NCBI RefSeq assembly: GCF_026914265.1
Contig: NC_069126.1
Span: 23,351,473 to 23,415,472, forward strand
Length of the DNA stretch: 64,000 nucleotides
Source: Mya arenaria
Taxonomy: Eukaryota; Mollusca; Bivalvia; Myida; Myidae
Direction of reading: 5' to 3'
Position 1 is the stretch's first letter. The number at the start of each line of letters is the position of its first letter. The notes under the pieces are model-generated. The model did not search any database and was not told where the DNA came from. It saw only the letters and a list, made by a program, of their open reading frames with translations. Made by a program: the position numbers and the translations under genes. Of the stretch, positions 13,501 through 24,069 are shown piece after piece.

Positions 13501-13824
13501 AACATAGTGTCCAATGAAGGACGGGGGCCTGTCACTTAGCTTCAAAGCCAGCTCTTTCCCGGCAAAGGCCTTCTTGATGAGATCTGGACTGTTTAATACC
13601 ACAACTTTCGTTCCAAACATACTGAACATGAAAATATCCCCAAACTGGCGCGCCCACTCGGAGAACTGCAGATGAGCGGAGTTGACAGACAAACTGAAGG
13701 CCTGCCCGAAAAAAGGGATCCCACTTGGCCCCGGCGGGCACGTGCCACCCCTGGATTTACCTAACACCATAGCCGCTAACGTAACGAATAAAACACCAAA
13801 AACACACAATAAAATTATCTCCAT
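1554..13824 (-). CDS. Cytochrome P450 A (CYP clan 2-like), seven coding exons, intact
   Basis: A microsomal-type P450 monooxygenase; the substrate is unknown. Coding exons, read down the minus strand: 13824-13273, 10230-10018, 9329-9212, 9035-8858, 8058-7968, 2210-2083 and 1764-1554. All introns are GT-AG and phases join cleanly to 496 residues, normal for the family. Residues 1-22 form a membrane anchor, followed by a Pro-rich hinge (PPGPSGIPFFG, 30-40). The K-helix ExxR is E351-TL-R354, a PERF-like FRPTRF is at 405-410, and the heme loop FGVGFRSCMG has the ligand Cys439. Unusually, the I-helix reads NTSTLTS around 293-299 instead of the usual AGx(D/E)T, and the C-helix WxxxR is CSKFK (124-128). 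The hinge and heme loop suggest clan 2 (CYP1/2/17-like), but subfamily cannot be assigned. The ATG is supported by alignment with P450-B and by the N-terminal anchor. Confidence 0.93.
3908..4158. mobile_element. MITE, GGCCCC family (copy 1)
   Basis: A 251-bp element with inverted ends. It begins GGCCCCAATTTCTCGAAACT and ends with the near-perfect reverse complement, finishing GAAATAGGGGCC. Subterminal CTTAAG-rich palindromes are also inverted. The same ends recur at 22631-22864, 27045-27295 and near 34111-34361. It has no coding capacity. Confidence 0.75.
5969..6150. mobile_element. Truncated MITE, GCACTCTCACAGATT family
   Basis: Starts with CCGCACTCTCACAGATTT and shares internal sequence (lack of pairing aside, the ATCAGATCGTAGATTTTCAT block) with the full-length elements at 7339-7657 and 57612-57945. 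The opposite inverted end is not found, so this copy appears truncated. Confidence 0.55.
6784..6969. repeat. Two-copy 93-bp tandem duplication
   Basis: The segment beginning ACGCCTG is repeated exactly 93 bp downstream (6784 and 6877). Both copies contain AATGGAAAAACACTTTTTTG followed by GCCTTCTGGTTTCATT. It lies in intron 5 of P450-A. Confidence 0.75.
7339..7657. mobile_element. MITE, GCACTCTCACAGATT family (full length)
   Basis: About 319 bp, bounded by inverted AAAGCTGCACTCTCACAG and AGAGAGTGCAGCTTTT ends. It shares ends and internal blocks with 57612-57945. It is non-autonomous with no coding capacity and sits in intron 5 of P450-A. Confidence 0.75.
7776..7913. mobile_element. Small MITE with GGTATTCAAT ends
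   Basis: A 138-bp segment bounded by a perfect 10-bp inverted repeat (GGTATTCAAT and ATTGAATACC). It ends 54 bp from the donor side of P450-A exon 5. The evidence is the terminal symmetry only. Confidence 0.5.
8054..8690 (-). repeat. 68-bp minisatellite that includes the exon 5 splice acceptor of P450-A
   Basis: The plus-strand landmark GGTACC/GGTGCC recurs at 8054, 8122, 8190, 8258, 8327, 8395, 8506, 8566 and 8625, so the period is 68 bp with some partial units. Read in the gene direction, each unit carries a pyrimidine-rich tract, a CTGCAG-like AG and GTACCAGTCAC, the same arrangement as the true acceptor and first bases of exon 5 (8058). The genuine boundary is therefore the last unit of the array and is in register with it. 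Related arrays occur at the same place in P450-B (45657-45986) and in pseudogene C. Confidence 0.85.
10346..10407. repeat. Inverted repeat (hairpin) in intron 1 of P450-A
   Basis: A TTATCGG-TGTATGAACGCAATTGG arm is followed after a short loop by CCAATTGCGTTCATA and CCGATAA. This 62-bp near-palindrome could form a stem-loop. It is probably a terminal fragment of a small repeat element. Confidence 0.6.
10907..11197 (-). mobile_element. tRNA-derived SINE with 12-bp target-site duplication
   Basis: A 291-bp retroposon on the minus strand. Its 5' head (11193 down to 11122) is tRNA-like: D-arm TAGCTCAATCGGTAGAGC, anticodon loop CTCTGAA (anticodon CTG, Gln-like) and T-arm GGGTTCGATTCCC, giving pol III A and B boxes. 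The acceptor stem has mismatches, so it is not a functional tRNA gene. About 215 bp of non-tRNA body follow. The element is flanked by CAGAGGCCACGT at 10895-10906 and 11198-11209, a direct repeat typical of target-primed insertion. It lies in intron 1 of P450-A. The family name is not assigned. Confidence 0.85.
11370..12032. mobile_element. MITE, GGGACTAGACACCAGATG family (copy 1, interrupted)
   Basis: Ends are TTAAAGGGACTTAACACCAG and the inverted CATCTGGTGTCTAGTCCC plus TTTAAA. Internal blocks such as GCGTTGTACACAACG are shared with copies at 15303-16126, 26394-27312 and 33461-34379. A second element (11433-11653) is nested inside. It is noncoding and lies in intron 1 of P450-A. Confidence 0.75.
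11433..11653. mobile_element. MITE with GGGG-CAATAAAGAT ends nested in another MITE
   Basis: The left end GGGGTGCGTTTCAATAAAGA is mirrored by ATCCTTTATTAAAACAGCCC at the right end (inverted). The segment is absent from the other copies of the surrounding family, which supports a nested insertion. Confidence 0.6.
12461..12626. repeat. Dispersed repeat (partner at 58801)
   Basis: Begins CAGCCAATGGAATTGCAG and includes GTTTAAAGGTCCGCCTACTG and GTCAGAGTTTGC. The same blocks in the same order occur at 58801-58972 in an intron of the OTU gene. No inverted ends or tRNA head are seen, so the class is unknown. Confidence 0.6.
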
Positions 13825-14389
13825 TTTAATATGTTATAGCCTGTCCCTCACATTAGCACATTCACTAAAACAAATTTCACCTTTATTATTTCACATAATA
13901 TAAAACACTGAATAAATCCATCAGATATTGTCTTCGGTATTTGAAATTACGTCGTCATTAACAGGGAAGACTTCACCGCGCCACTTCAGTCCTGCGAATA
14001 GAACGAAGTCAAACGCTGAGGCAGACAAATGTATGTAAATAACGAATATATTGTTTTCCCATACACTACACCGCTATGAAGACTGCGTTTTGCGAATTTG
14101 TCGCAATTCTGAAATGCCTACAGAAATGGTTTTACTTGTAAAGAAGTCATTAAGCAAACACTATTATACTAAACAATGTATTCCCGCTTCAGGGAAGAAA
14201 TGTTTGCAACACCGTTATTATAGATTGTCCAATTCTGAACATTCTGATATTTCATTATTCAATTATATGTAAAACGTATGTTAATATATGATACTTCAAA
14301 TGTTACATTTTATGAGGAACATATTGGTTCAATGTTTATTTTTGTGTGGTTAATCACAAACTTTAAACAACATAGTGTATGAAGTAAAC
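13825..14389 (-). promoter_or_regulatory. Upstream region / 5' UTR of P450-A
   Basis: The ATG context on the minus strand is TTAAAATGG. About 190 bp upstream the minus strand reads GCAGGACTGAAG. The same block lies about 165 bp before the P450-B ATG (39951-39960 area), so the 5' leaders of the two genes are homologous. A TATA-like TTTTATATTATG lies near 13900. Transcription start is not determined. Confidence 0.4.
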
Positions 14390-14740
14390 GGCCACATGAC
14401 AGCGCGAAAAAGCGAAAACCCCGCCACATGAAGGGCAAAAAAGCGAAAACCCCGCCACATGACGGGGCGGACATGCGAAAACCCCGCCACATGACGGGGC
14501 GAAAATGCAAAAACCCAGCTCCCTGATGGGGCGAAAATGCGAAAACCCCGCCACATGACGTGGTGAAAATGCGAAAGCCCCGCCACCTTTCGGCCAAAAT
14601 GCACAAACCGCGCCAAATGACGGAGCGTAAACCGACGGAAATGTGAAATTGTGAAAACCCCACCACATGATGGAGCGTAAATGCCTAAATCGGCGGAAAT
14701 TTGAAATTGCGAAAAAAGCGCCACATATCTGCGAAATAGT
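14390..14740. repeat. GC-rich ~32-bp minisatellite upstream of P450-A
   Basis: About ten degenerate units of the type GCGAAAACCCCGCCACATGA-CGGGGC, with a period of about 32 bp. It stands out as GC-rich in AT-rich DNA and begins about 570 bp upstream of the P450-A ATG. Because 32 is not a multiple of three, all three minus-strand frames read through it, which explains the overlapping spurious open frames there. Confidence 0.8.
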
Positions 14741-15302
14741 AATACGTTTTTGTCGCGCAGCCCCGAAATTTGCTCTTTCTGCAGTGTCAAATGATAAGCC
14801 CAACCCCTAGGCGGGTTTTCGCATTTTCTTCAAAAAAGATAGGGTAGGTACGTAGCCATAACTTGTTTTTTGGAGAACCGGGAATATGTACCAAACCAAC
14901 ATATATCAGGGTATATCACTATACTAAACGTTTTTAATATAAAACGGTCAAATTTTAACAAGTACACTCAAATAAATTCGTTCATTTAGAAAATAACTAA
15001 AATGCACTTAATAACTAAATGCTCTATAGCAGAAATTAACATGTTGCGTATGTTGGTATTATAAGTTACCCTTCAAATTAGTGTTTCCAAACAGGTTTAA
15101 TAAAACCAAAAAAAAACAAAAAAAACACACAACACACAAAACGCACTTTCAGCAATTCTTATCAGTATAAAAAATATGTAATTAATATTATTCCGTCCTG
15201 TTTAACTATCTCTGATAAATGTTCAAGTACCCCTACGAAATGGTTATCCCTCATGATTAAACGGATAACGTATTAAATTCGTTCAAATAAGGAGACATGT
15301 TT

Positions 15303-16126
15303 TAAAGGGGCTAGACACCACATGATACAATTGAAAGAAAAAATGAAACTTATCCAAAACTTAAATAAAATTGGCATCGTTGTGTACAACGCATTGAAAC
15401 TTACTGACTGATGTATCTCATCGCTTACAACACTTTAAAGCTGCATCTTTCGCAGTTTTTGAACATTTTTTCCAAATCGAAACTTACTAGGGTTGTCTAC
15501 AGTGCAAATCCTAATAAGTTTAAAAATAGCGTCTGTATATTTTTCTGTACTCATAAACATATATAGATATGATTTAAACTGGGAAACCATTATGCGCTAT
15601 TTTAAACGTTGAAACACAGGTGAGACATCAACATGATTGTTGCGTTCATAATTTTTAACCATGTAATGTAGTGATGAAACGATAATCGAGTACAATCGAT
15701 TTATCGTCGCTGACAATGCTATGTCGGCGACTATCGATAGTGGTTGTCCAAAATCGATGTCGCTAATGCTACTTCTGTTAATTACGTATTTTTTGTCGTG
15801 GTAAATGTCGAGTTAATGTCATTTTTTGTTTCCGGTAAATTCTCCTTGAAGTCATTTTTACATGGGAGGTCACTCTCTTACTCTTACACTAATGCGGTGC
15901 ATGTAAACACTATTGCGTAAGAACTCTCCCAAAATTACAAATTGAATTTAATTGTTTATATATGCTTGGTCCGATTCGATTCGATTATCGATAACAAATG
16001 GAGTCCGATTTTCAAACACTAATGTAAAGTGATGTATTATCGGCATCGCATTGACAATTCTAGGCTTGTTTTGAGGAAATACTGTATTTGCCGATTTTTG
16101 GACCATCTGGTGTCTAGTCCCTTTAA
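15303..16126. mobile_element. MITE, GGGACTAGACACCAGATG family (copy 2)
   Basis: Bounded by TTAAAGGGGCTAGACACCAC and, inverted, CATCTGGTGTCTAGTCCC followed by TTTAAAG. It shares TTGTGTACAACGCATTGAA and CAGTATTTGCCGATTTTT blocks with the copies in the tandem duplication. About 824 bp, noncoding. This copy has an uninterrupted right end and so shows the empty site for the element nested in copies 3 and 4. Confidence 0.75.
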
Positions 16127-17690
16127 AGTATGTTACTATGCTGATTTTAGATTGAATTACAAGCTTTCTTTCTCAACTCCTTTGTACTGTGTGACCCGCG
16201 GTTTGTGAGCGGCCACCGCGGTAGGAGAGAGTCACTCAATTGTTCTCATGTCCTGCTCTCTGGTGGTTCCTAGCAACGGGAGAAGCGGCATTAAAAAGAT
16301 GTACTTTGGGTTAAAATATAAGTGCCTTAATTATATATAAATAGCATCCTTTGATGTGGTATATCGGAGCCAGTAATTATTGATAATCTGACCAAAATAT
16401 GAGCGAATGATCAACATGATTTCGTTCCGCAGACGATTGCAACAATTAGCTGGTAGGAATTATAGCTAATCAGATTGAAACCGCCAGCGCCGGCAAAATG
16501 TCAGGTTTCCTGCTCGAAAATGAATGCTGAGGCCTAACGAAGTTAATGTTTTTACAGACATTGGCCGAACAAGAATGGAGGAATTGCGCTAAAAAGTAGT
16601 TTTTTATTTCGTCAAAAGAAAGGAGCTGTCGGAAGCGAAGCATAATTAAACATTTAGAATGATAATCCTGAATATGTTCATTTTGTATACCTTCGGAGCG
16701 TAATTTAATTATACACACCCTGATCGTTCAAATATATCAAAGGTCAAATTCCTGTGTCAAATCTTGTTTCATTTTGTTTTGATTATTTTATTATGCTGTT
16801 GGCTTACGCCAAGGCGAGGGAATGCCCTCTCTTTCGTTTATGCGTATATAAAAGACTTAGAGTGGAATTTGCAACATAATGTTGAATCGGGTTAACAATT
16901 TAATGATATAGTGTTAGTGCTGTTGCTTTTTTAGATTAAATTTCTATGAAAATAAATTCTATTGCGCTAGCCATTTAAACATGTAAGAAAGTAAGAGTTT
17001 TCTTGTCACTTTTAGCTTTTTGGTGAATACTATGTTTGCTTAAAATATATAAAGATATTTCATTCATTGTCTGAAAACAAAGTGCAGTACAACATCAATT
17101 TGGTATTGCTTTAAGACCGACATTTATTACCCTGTCATATGTAAGCAATTGTGCATTCCTGATCGTATTATGTACATCCATTATCAGATTATTATGTTCT
17201 CAATCTGTAATGTCGTATATTACATACTTCCATTTTATTGATATACAATGTACTCAAAACGCTGCATGAAATTCATCGTCAGAACTCTCAGAATATGTTT
17301 TTTTTACAATTACCCCTATATAATATAACGATTCCAGTCAATATGCTATGAAAAAAACTGGTTTGCTTTGACCTTTTGAATACATATAAATACTCATGTT
17401 TGATTTGCAACACATTGAATAATGCATGAAAAAATTAATTCTTAAAAAATCTAGAGTAGAGTACATTTAAAAACTACGAAAACAGTTCTTTTGAAGCATT
17501 TTAAGATCGACCGCCCTGTTCCATCAAGTGAATTTCAAACACCTTTACCTGTCGAATGATCTCGAACTTCAATCCAACAAAAAATGGCATATATGTTGAC
17601 GTATGGAATTAATTACTGAAGAGGCAGGCAAAAGCGTCCTAACAAGTACAGTTTGCCTTAAAGTTAAAATAGTAGCTTACAGCCTTGTAG
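16127..17690. other. Intergenic, no feature seen
   Basis: AT-rich DNA between P450-A and the tandem duplication. Open frames are short and show no domain. A GC-richer patch near 16190-16290 has no recognisable identity. Confidence 0.4.
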
Positions 17691-17943
17691 CTTTAACTCG
17701 ACAGCCTGGCAACGTAAACTTAGCAGCAAGGCAGCATGAAAGCCTGGCAGCATCGAGTTAACATCCTAGGAGCCTGACAGCATGACAGCATGAAATTAGC
17801 AGCAAGCCTGCATGACAGGCTGGCACCATTGAGTTAACAACCTACCGGTCTGGCAGCCTGGCAGCATGAAGTTAGCAGCAAGCCTGCATGACAGCCTGGC
17901 AGCATTGCGTTAACAACCTACCGGTCTGGCAGCCTGGCAGTGT
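17691..17943. repeat. Minisatellite of GCAGCCTGGCAGCATGA units
   Basis: Interleaved repeats of GCAGCCTGGCAGCATGAA and AGTTAACAACCTACCGGTCT. The higher-order unit is 76 bp (GAGTTAACAACC at 17831, GCGTTAACAACC at 17907), preceded by less regular shorter units. Confidence 0.75.
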
Positions 17944-18669
17944 GACATATTCGAATTGTATGTCTAAAAAGGACACGAATGCACTGCAATGGTTTTGCTA
18001 TTTCGGTTAATTGTTTGTTCGTATCACATGTCTCTGAACTGAGTTAAAGCATTGAAAACATATGACTTGTTTTCAATAATTATTCTCGTTTTTCAATTAA
18101 TAATCAGTAAAATCGAAGCTTAAATCAAGCAAAATGGTAGGTCTTTAATTGTCATGAAAACCTCGAGAATACGTCAGAACAAAGGGACTTTTTATCAAGT
18201 GCCAAGTGTTTTCAAAACATTGAAATAAATCTACTCAAATAACTAAAAGTGTTAAGGCATTGTCTTCAGGCATAATTTTCTTAAAAGATATCATGTTAAC
18301 AGATTTTTTTCTTATAAAAGGTAACACTCTTATTCTTTAAGTATAAAAGTGGGTACACGTTTATATATAATGTATTCCATCACCTATATTGTTAAGATTA
18401 CATAGGTTATATTTTCTATGTTGTCGTTCGATACCAAGCCATCTACCTTTTACTATATGCATATGGTTATTACAGAGTCTTAAGATTATAATTGGTTGAA
18501 CATATTCGTTAACATTGCTGGACTAGTCTGTAAATATTGAGCTTTCAGTGATATCTCAACGCGATTAGCTGAAACTATCTAGAGCCAGAACAACTTTGAT
18601 TATTACACTCATAACTGAATCCATATTCGTCAATAATAGTATAAACATTTTGTAACCAACCATAAACGT

Positions 18670-18690
18670 TATTATTATTATTATTATTAT
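18670..18690. repeat. (ATT)n microsatellite
   Basis: Seven ATT units in a row. Confidence 0.8.
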
Positions 18691-18739
18691 GGATGGAATC
18701 ATTAAAAAAAACACATAACCAAATAGTACCAAATTGAAA

Positions 18740-19900
18740 CAATTATTTTCTTAATAATAATGCTAAAAGGAAAACGGCCAAGGTCACCATAAAGATGACA
18801 TGTCGAGTACTTCTCTTAACATTCTATATTTACGTTTCAAAACGTCAGTATGTATTTTCCGAATCATGTTTTAATCGCCGTAACCCCATGTATCACATGT
18901 GTCTAATAAAATAGTTACTTCATTAGTGTAAACTAGTTTTAGTTGGCTATTGATAGGCAGGCATAGGTTTCTAATCTTAAAATACCAACCAATCAAAGCT
19001 GTTCTTGCTTGTTTAAATAGATGTTGTTTGGCTTTTAAAAACTTATTTCTTCGAAAATAAAACACAAGGTATTTAAAAGTATCAACCTCTTTAAAAGTAT
19101 AGTTTTGGATAAAAAAAAATATTGCTTTGTCGTCTTGATCTTGATATGTCGCCAACTACTGAAACACTAGTTTTATTTTCATTGATGTCAAGTTTTAATG
19201 TTTTAAGAGAACTCTATCGTCTTCATAGAACATTACAACAATTTTCAAATATACATCTACGTCAGGTTCACTATTATTTATACTATTTTTATCATGACTA
19301 AACATGAAATGTTCTAAACTATGAAAAAACAGTGAACACAATACAGATAATTATTTTCTCCTTGTCTCACTCCTTGATTGCAATGTAAGTATTCAGTTGT
19401 TTTATTGTTTAGTTACAGACAAGACGTAATGTCATTATACATTTAAAAAACGTTTAATAGTCTACCATAATATTTCATAAGTTAAGACCACAGACCAGCT
19501 CTCTATACTAAGTCAAAGGCCTTTCTTAAATCGATAAATGCTTTAAAAAAAGCTTGGACTTGTTCTGAGCACAATATTCTAACAACATAAAATTATGTAG
19601 GACAAAACATTTTTGATAGTTTTGTTTTGTAACAAAAGTAAGTTATCTTCTAAGTATGATGAAAGACGATAATTAATTATTTCCGTAAGAAGTGTTCCTA
19701 AACAACTCAACATTGCATTTGGTCTATAGTTTTATGGTTGTTAGCTGTCACCTTTATTTTCATATATTGGTATAATAACCCCTCAATAATTCCTGAAAGT
19801 AAACTTGCTTTATAAAGATTCACATACAATGGCGAGAGCACAATATTTGAAAGATAAATAAATTCACTTGTTATGTTATCTAAGTCACTAGCTTTACAAT
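18740..19900 (-). pseudogene. Degenerate LINE reverse transcriptase fragment
   Basis: Read on the minus strand in shifting frames, this resembles the RT of a non-LTR retrotransposon. The order is FIDLRKAFDLV (palm), a CNQGVRQGE block, a decayed YxDD region (YEDD-like), then an open segment (19155-18871) with FKYLVFYFRRNKFLKAKQ, QARTAL and LLDTCDTWGYGD. That order matches the LINE C-terminal RT and thumb. Frameshifts and in-frame stops show it is dead. No endonuclease domain is seen upstream. Clade is not assigned. Confidence 0.65.
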
Positions 19901-19954
19901 ATTATAAATAATCGACAGTTGATTAAAAATAAATTTGCTGTACGTTTGATCGTA

Positions 19955-20017
19955 AGCCTATGGTACTAGTTACAGTGTCCGATTGATAACCAGGTTGCTG
20001 CAGGTTCGAATCATATC
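19955..20017 (+). repeat. Possible tRNA-like SINE head fragment
   Basis: TGGTACTAGTTACAG could be an A-box arm, and 45 bp later GGTTCGAATCA matches a B box. No cloverleaf with a paired acceptor stem can be drawn and no target-site duplication was found. Confidence 0.25.
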
Positions 20018-21190
20018 ATTCGACAAAAACAATGCATTTCTCATTATTTTATTCATAACATTTTTGAAGGGATTTTGGTTCGTATCCACTTAATTGTAAA
20101 TGCAATACATGAAATGAAAACCAATCTCGAGAGTCGCTTTAAAGAATTTCAAGTATATATGTCCACTTTCATTCAGCGATCTTAACGTAAATGAGCAGGT
20201 TTATGTCTTTAAGATATTGACATCAAACTTCATTCACAGACATATCTAATTGAGATAAATGCAATACACGAAACTATTAGCTCTGTTTATAGTATTTTTT
20301 AAAGAAAATGCCTTTTGTTCATTTTTATTTATTTGTGTTCCTTCCGGAGCATATTCGTATGACTTCTGATGTATTAAACACTAACTATTATTCTGCACCT
20401 TTTTCGGCAGGGAATATGGTATTATGTGACAGCTTCTTGTTCAGTTTGCACTTACTTCCATAATTATTCATGTCAACCCTTTTGTTCCACAAACCTCCAA
20501 CGATATCCCCATTTTTAAATCGTTTGGGTTGGTTACATATTCTCCTTTTCATTTTTTCGGTCAGTGCGTCCATATTAACTGAGGTTTGGTATAAAGGAAT
20601 ACCAAAATTCGTAGATTGTTGAGGGGTGTAGCCAAGTCCCGTAGCTTTCCGCGATTCAAATTACATTATCATTGGAGCAAATACGCTATGTGTAAATCTC
20701 AAGCCAGGTGTACATAAGCGAGTACCGGATAGCATTACAGACATCAAAATGAGCAGGCTCAAACCTACCGCAACACGAGTTGTTTACAAATAAAACACAT
20801 GTTCAGCCAATTACTCGTGTGGCAAACAAATTAACTCAAGTAAACAGGGAATTAAATTTCTTTTGATTCATATTTTTTGTAACGTCTGCCAGTTGTCTTC
20901 ACGGCATGATAAAGGTGCTAAATCACCATGCTTTTCTCCCCAGTTAAATACGCTTACTGGTTTGAATTGCGGGTGGCTTTTTGAAACAACTGAATCAGTA
21001 AGCAAATTCACAAATACTCACCTGAACCTCGCCCACAAGATACCAGAGATGAAAAATTCGTTTTTCAAAATTCACCGTTGAAACGTGCGCGCGTTTGTCC
21101 CTTCCGCGGGTAAAACAATTCCATAATACAAAGACAAGCCCAGTAGTCAAATATACAAAAATAAACCCTGTTTCGAGGCATAAGACAAGG

Positions 21191-21563
21191 GCCCAGACAG
21201 CAATGAACTAGGGACACAGACGACAGTGAACTAGGGACACAGACGACAATGAACTAGGGACACAGACGACAGTGAACTAGGGACACAGACGACAATGAAC
21301 TAGGGACTCAGACGACAATGAACTAGGGACACAGACGACAATGAACTAGGGACACAGACGACAATGAACTAGGGACACAGACGACAATGAACTAGGGACA
21401 CAGACGACAATGAACTAGGGACACAGACGACAATGGACTAGGGACACAGACGACAGTGAACTAGGGACACAGACGACAATGAACTAGGGACACTGACGAC
21501 AGTGAATTAGGGACACAGACGACAATCAACTAGGGACACAGACGACAATGGACTAGGGACACA
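21191..21563. repeat. 23-bp minisatellite in copy 1 (GGGACA type)
   Basis: About 16 units of ACAGACGACAATGAACTAGG-GAC (23 bp) with a few variants (CAGTG, GGACTAG). Nearly every unit has GGGACA at the junction. The array at the same place in copy 2 has GGGCCA instead. Confidence 0.92.
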
Positions 21564-22630
21564 AAATTACAAAACCTTTACACACATATAAACAATATCA
21601 CAAACAGACCACGTATGCATCAAAATAGCTTTACCGATAAATGATGTGGTCACCGCCTTAGAACGGTCAGTAAAACACGAGTACACGGGAACACGAACTA
21701 GTTTGAATGGCCATAGCTTACAATTGTCCCAAAATTTATCAAAAATTATAAAATTAAACTATAAGCCTCAGCAGAACAAGGAATGGTGATTAAAGTAAAA
21801 AAAAACATATCAAGTTAGTTCCAGTAATCAACGACCGGATAAAAACGTCACCTGTAAACGGATGTACGAAGCCGGAGCAACAGTGCCAACTCCTGGCAGT
21901 CATCTGACATACATGCGTAACTCGCCTGAGCCAGTTTTAAAACTGTGTTTTCGTATACATGTGTAGTTTAATAATGGAAGTAGCCTTGTACAATTCGAGA
22001 GGAAAATCATCAAGTCACGACGGCGGCCCTCATTTGCTAAGTATATTCACACTGAAGAGAATTATCCTACATATTGCAGTCATTTGCTTCATAATCCACG
22101 TATGATTTGTATTTTGTATCTGAACAGATCAACTGTGTTTGTGAGGAAAATCGATGTTCAAGATTAATAAACAAAACACTACAGGGGTCTAATATACATA
22201 ATGCTACAAAGGATTATACAGCGCAGTATAGCATAGTATATCATATATGAGATGTGTGGTACATGTCAACTATAGCTGTTATCATTAGTGTAACGCCTCA
22301 AAATGACATAACATATACTTTGAAATACACACTCAGTCTCATACATTCAAAAACATACAAGTCACTTGGGGTCGTATTCCTAAAGCCTTTCAGCGATTTG
22401 TCTCTTCTTAGTAAAGTTCTTCGAATATGAAACAACACGATTTTTATATATGCACTCTATTTTTCATCAATTTAATTCATACGCATAATTATATATTTTT
22501 TTCTTGTATCTTTTGTGTTAAACCATTGTAAGTTTTCTTTAAACGCAACTTAGAAAATCTTTAACTTTCAACTGTTTTAATACTAATGAGATGCTTTATT
22601 TCTAAGGTCCAGCCATCTATTTAAACATCG

Positions 22631-22864
22631 GGCCCCTATTTCTCGAAACTGCTTAAGCTTAACAGGCTTAAGTAGCTTATTTCAATTAGGCAAAGTACAT
22701 ACCTATATTGGATTTTGATTATTGAAAAAAGGTTTATTGTGATTATCATAATGATAATTCATATCCAAAGCATGAAAATTCTTAAATAAGTACAAATTAC
22801 GCAAATTATTGAAAGACAAAAATAGTCTTATAAGAGACTTAAGAAGTTTCGAGAAATTGGGGCC
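22631..22864. mobile_element. MITE, GGCCCC family (copy 2)
   Basis: Starts GGCCCCTATTTCTCGAAACT and ends GTTTCGAGAAATTGGGGCC, in the opposite orientation to the 3908 copy. It lies in a 0.4-kb segment of duplication copy 1 that is missing from copy 2. Confidence 0.75.
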
Positions 22865-23631
22865 AGTTGTCATACTATATTACGGGATCAGCGGTCACTG
22901 GTCACAAATAGACTGGTAAATAAAGCCGAAATAGTAATACTGAAGAATGTGGATTTTTTTTTGTCATTTCAAAGAAAGACATCTTCAGGTGAATTTTCGC
23001 CTCTCTTCAACTAAAACCTTTTCGGAACTGACCGACAAATCATCTATGGTGAACTTACACAGTGATACAGCTTGGTCTTGACACTTTTCGAAGGGAAATG
23101 TGGCAACCCCGGATTAATTTATAATGAAGCGATGAATATAAGCGGGTTGTTCTAAACTGAAAACGATCTTGGCATGACAAAAAGTTTCGTAGTCGTTGAT
23201 ATGAGCCTGAATTTTAGAGAATGTGGAGCTCGTGCTGTGGTTCTTGACGATGTTACATACCAACTATGAAGTAATTGACTCTACTTAAATACACGATCAG
23301 CGGTGTGTTCACAGTGTTTTTTCTTGTCTCCATCCTAGGTCAATTGTTGAAAACATCATAGAAATGATGCTGCTGGTATAATTTCAGCGGCTGGTTGCGT
23401 TTCTTGCGGGTCTTCTCTGATTAATTCTTACTTCATGGATTTCGGCCTTAGTGTTTGGATTCCATTTTGATTCCATATATTTTATCAGTATAAACATTGG
23501 TTCGTACCAGGGAACTGACCCACTGGACCATACATACAATGATCGATATAACGATAAATCATGGGCACACGGTACATTCGGGACTTAATATTACTTTCGT
23601 AGTTTACAGCCGAATGCTGCATAGTAATTTA

Positions 23632-24069
23632 GGCCATTATTAAAAAAATGTTGGTTTGCGGCGCTCCTACACACAATTTTGGGGGTGGGCAGGTAGGTAG
23701 GGTATTTTTTTTACAGATTACAAAGGCAAATCTATATGACCCTCAGTCTGATGTAAGGGGCATGCATATTTAAGATAACAGCACTGAGAATTCAACGACA
23801 GAACCATTTTATTATTTTTCAGATACATGGATACACTTTAATTCTTTCTAGGAAGTCTTTTAATAATGGGTCTCCCAGAGTCCTTCAGAATTGGCCCAAA
23901 GAAATGAAATGGGACCAAAAAACAACAACAAAAACAACAAACAAACAAAAAATAATGAAAAAAACAACAACAAAAAAACGGCAGCGGTAGCGATAAAAAA
24001 GATTGGGTCGGGGCTAATTTCGGTGAGTCGGTCGGAGCACCGCAAACCAACATTTTTTTAATGATGGCC
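23632..24069. mobile_element. MITE with 36-bp TIRs and TTA target duplication (PIF/Harbinger-like)
   Basis: A 438-bp insertion with about 36-bp inverted ends: GGCCATTATTAAAAAAATGT plus TGGTTTGCGGCGCTCC at the left, its near-perfect complement at the right. It is flanked by TTA at 23629-23631 and 24070-24072. The second duplication copy reads AATTTAGCAGTG at this place (near 31320-31330), which is the empty site with one TTA. A 3-bp TTA/TAA duplication is the hallmark of PIF/Harbinger elements. It carries an AAACAACAA-rich interior and no credible coding sequence. Confidence 0.9.

Noticed and set aside
14310..14803. Three overlapping minus-strand open frames rich in HVAGFSHF and MWRGF
   Set aside because: All three frames are open because the 32-bp GC-rich minisatellite lacks stops. 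There is no domain or splice support.
20863..21081. 72-codon open frames at 20863 and 28602 that resemble each other
   Set aside because: They begin at TTG rather than ATG, and their similarity follows from the segmental duplication. Amino acid changes are frequent and no domain is seen.
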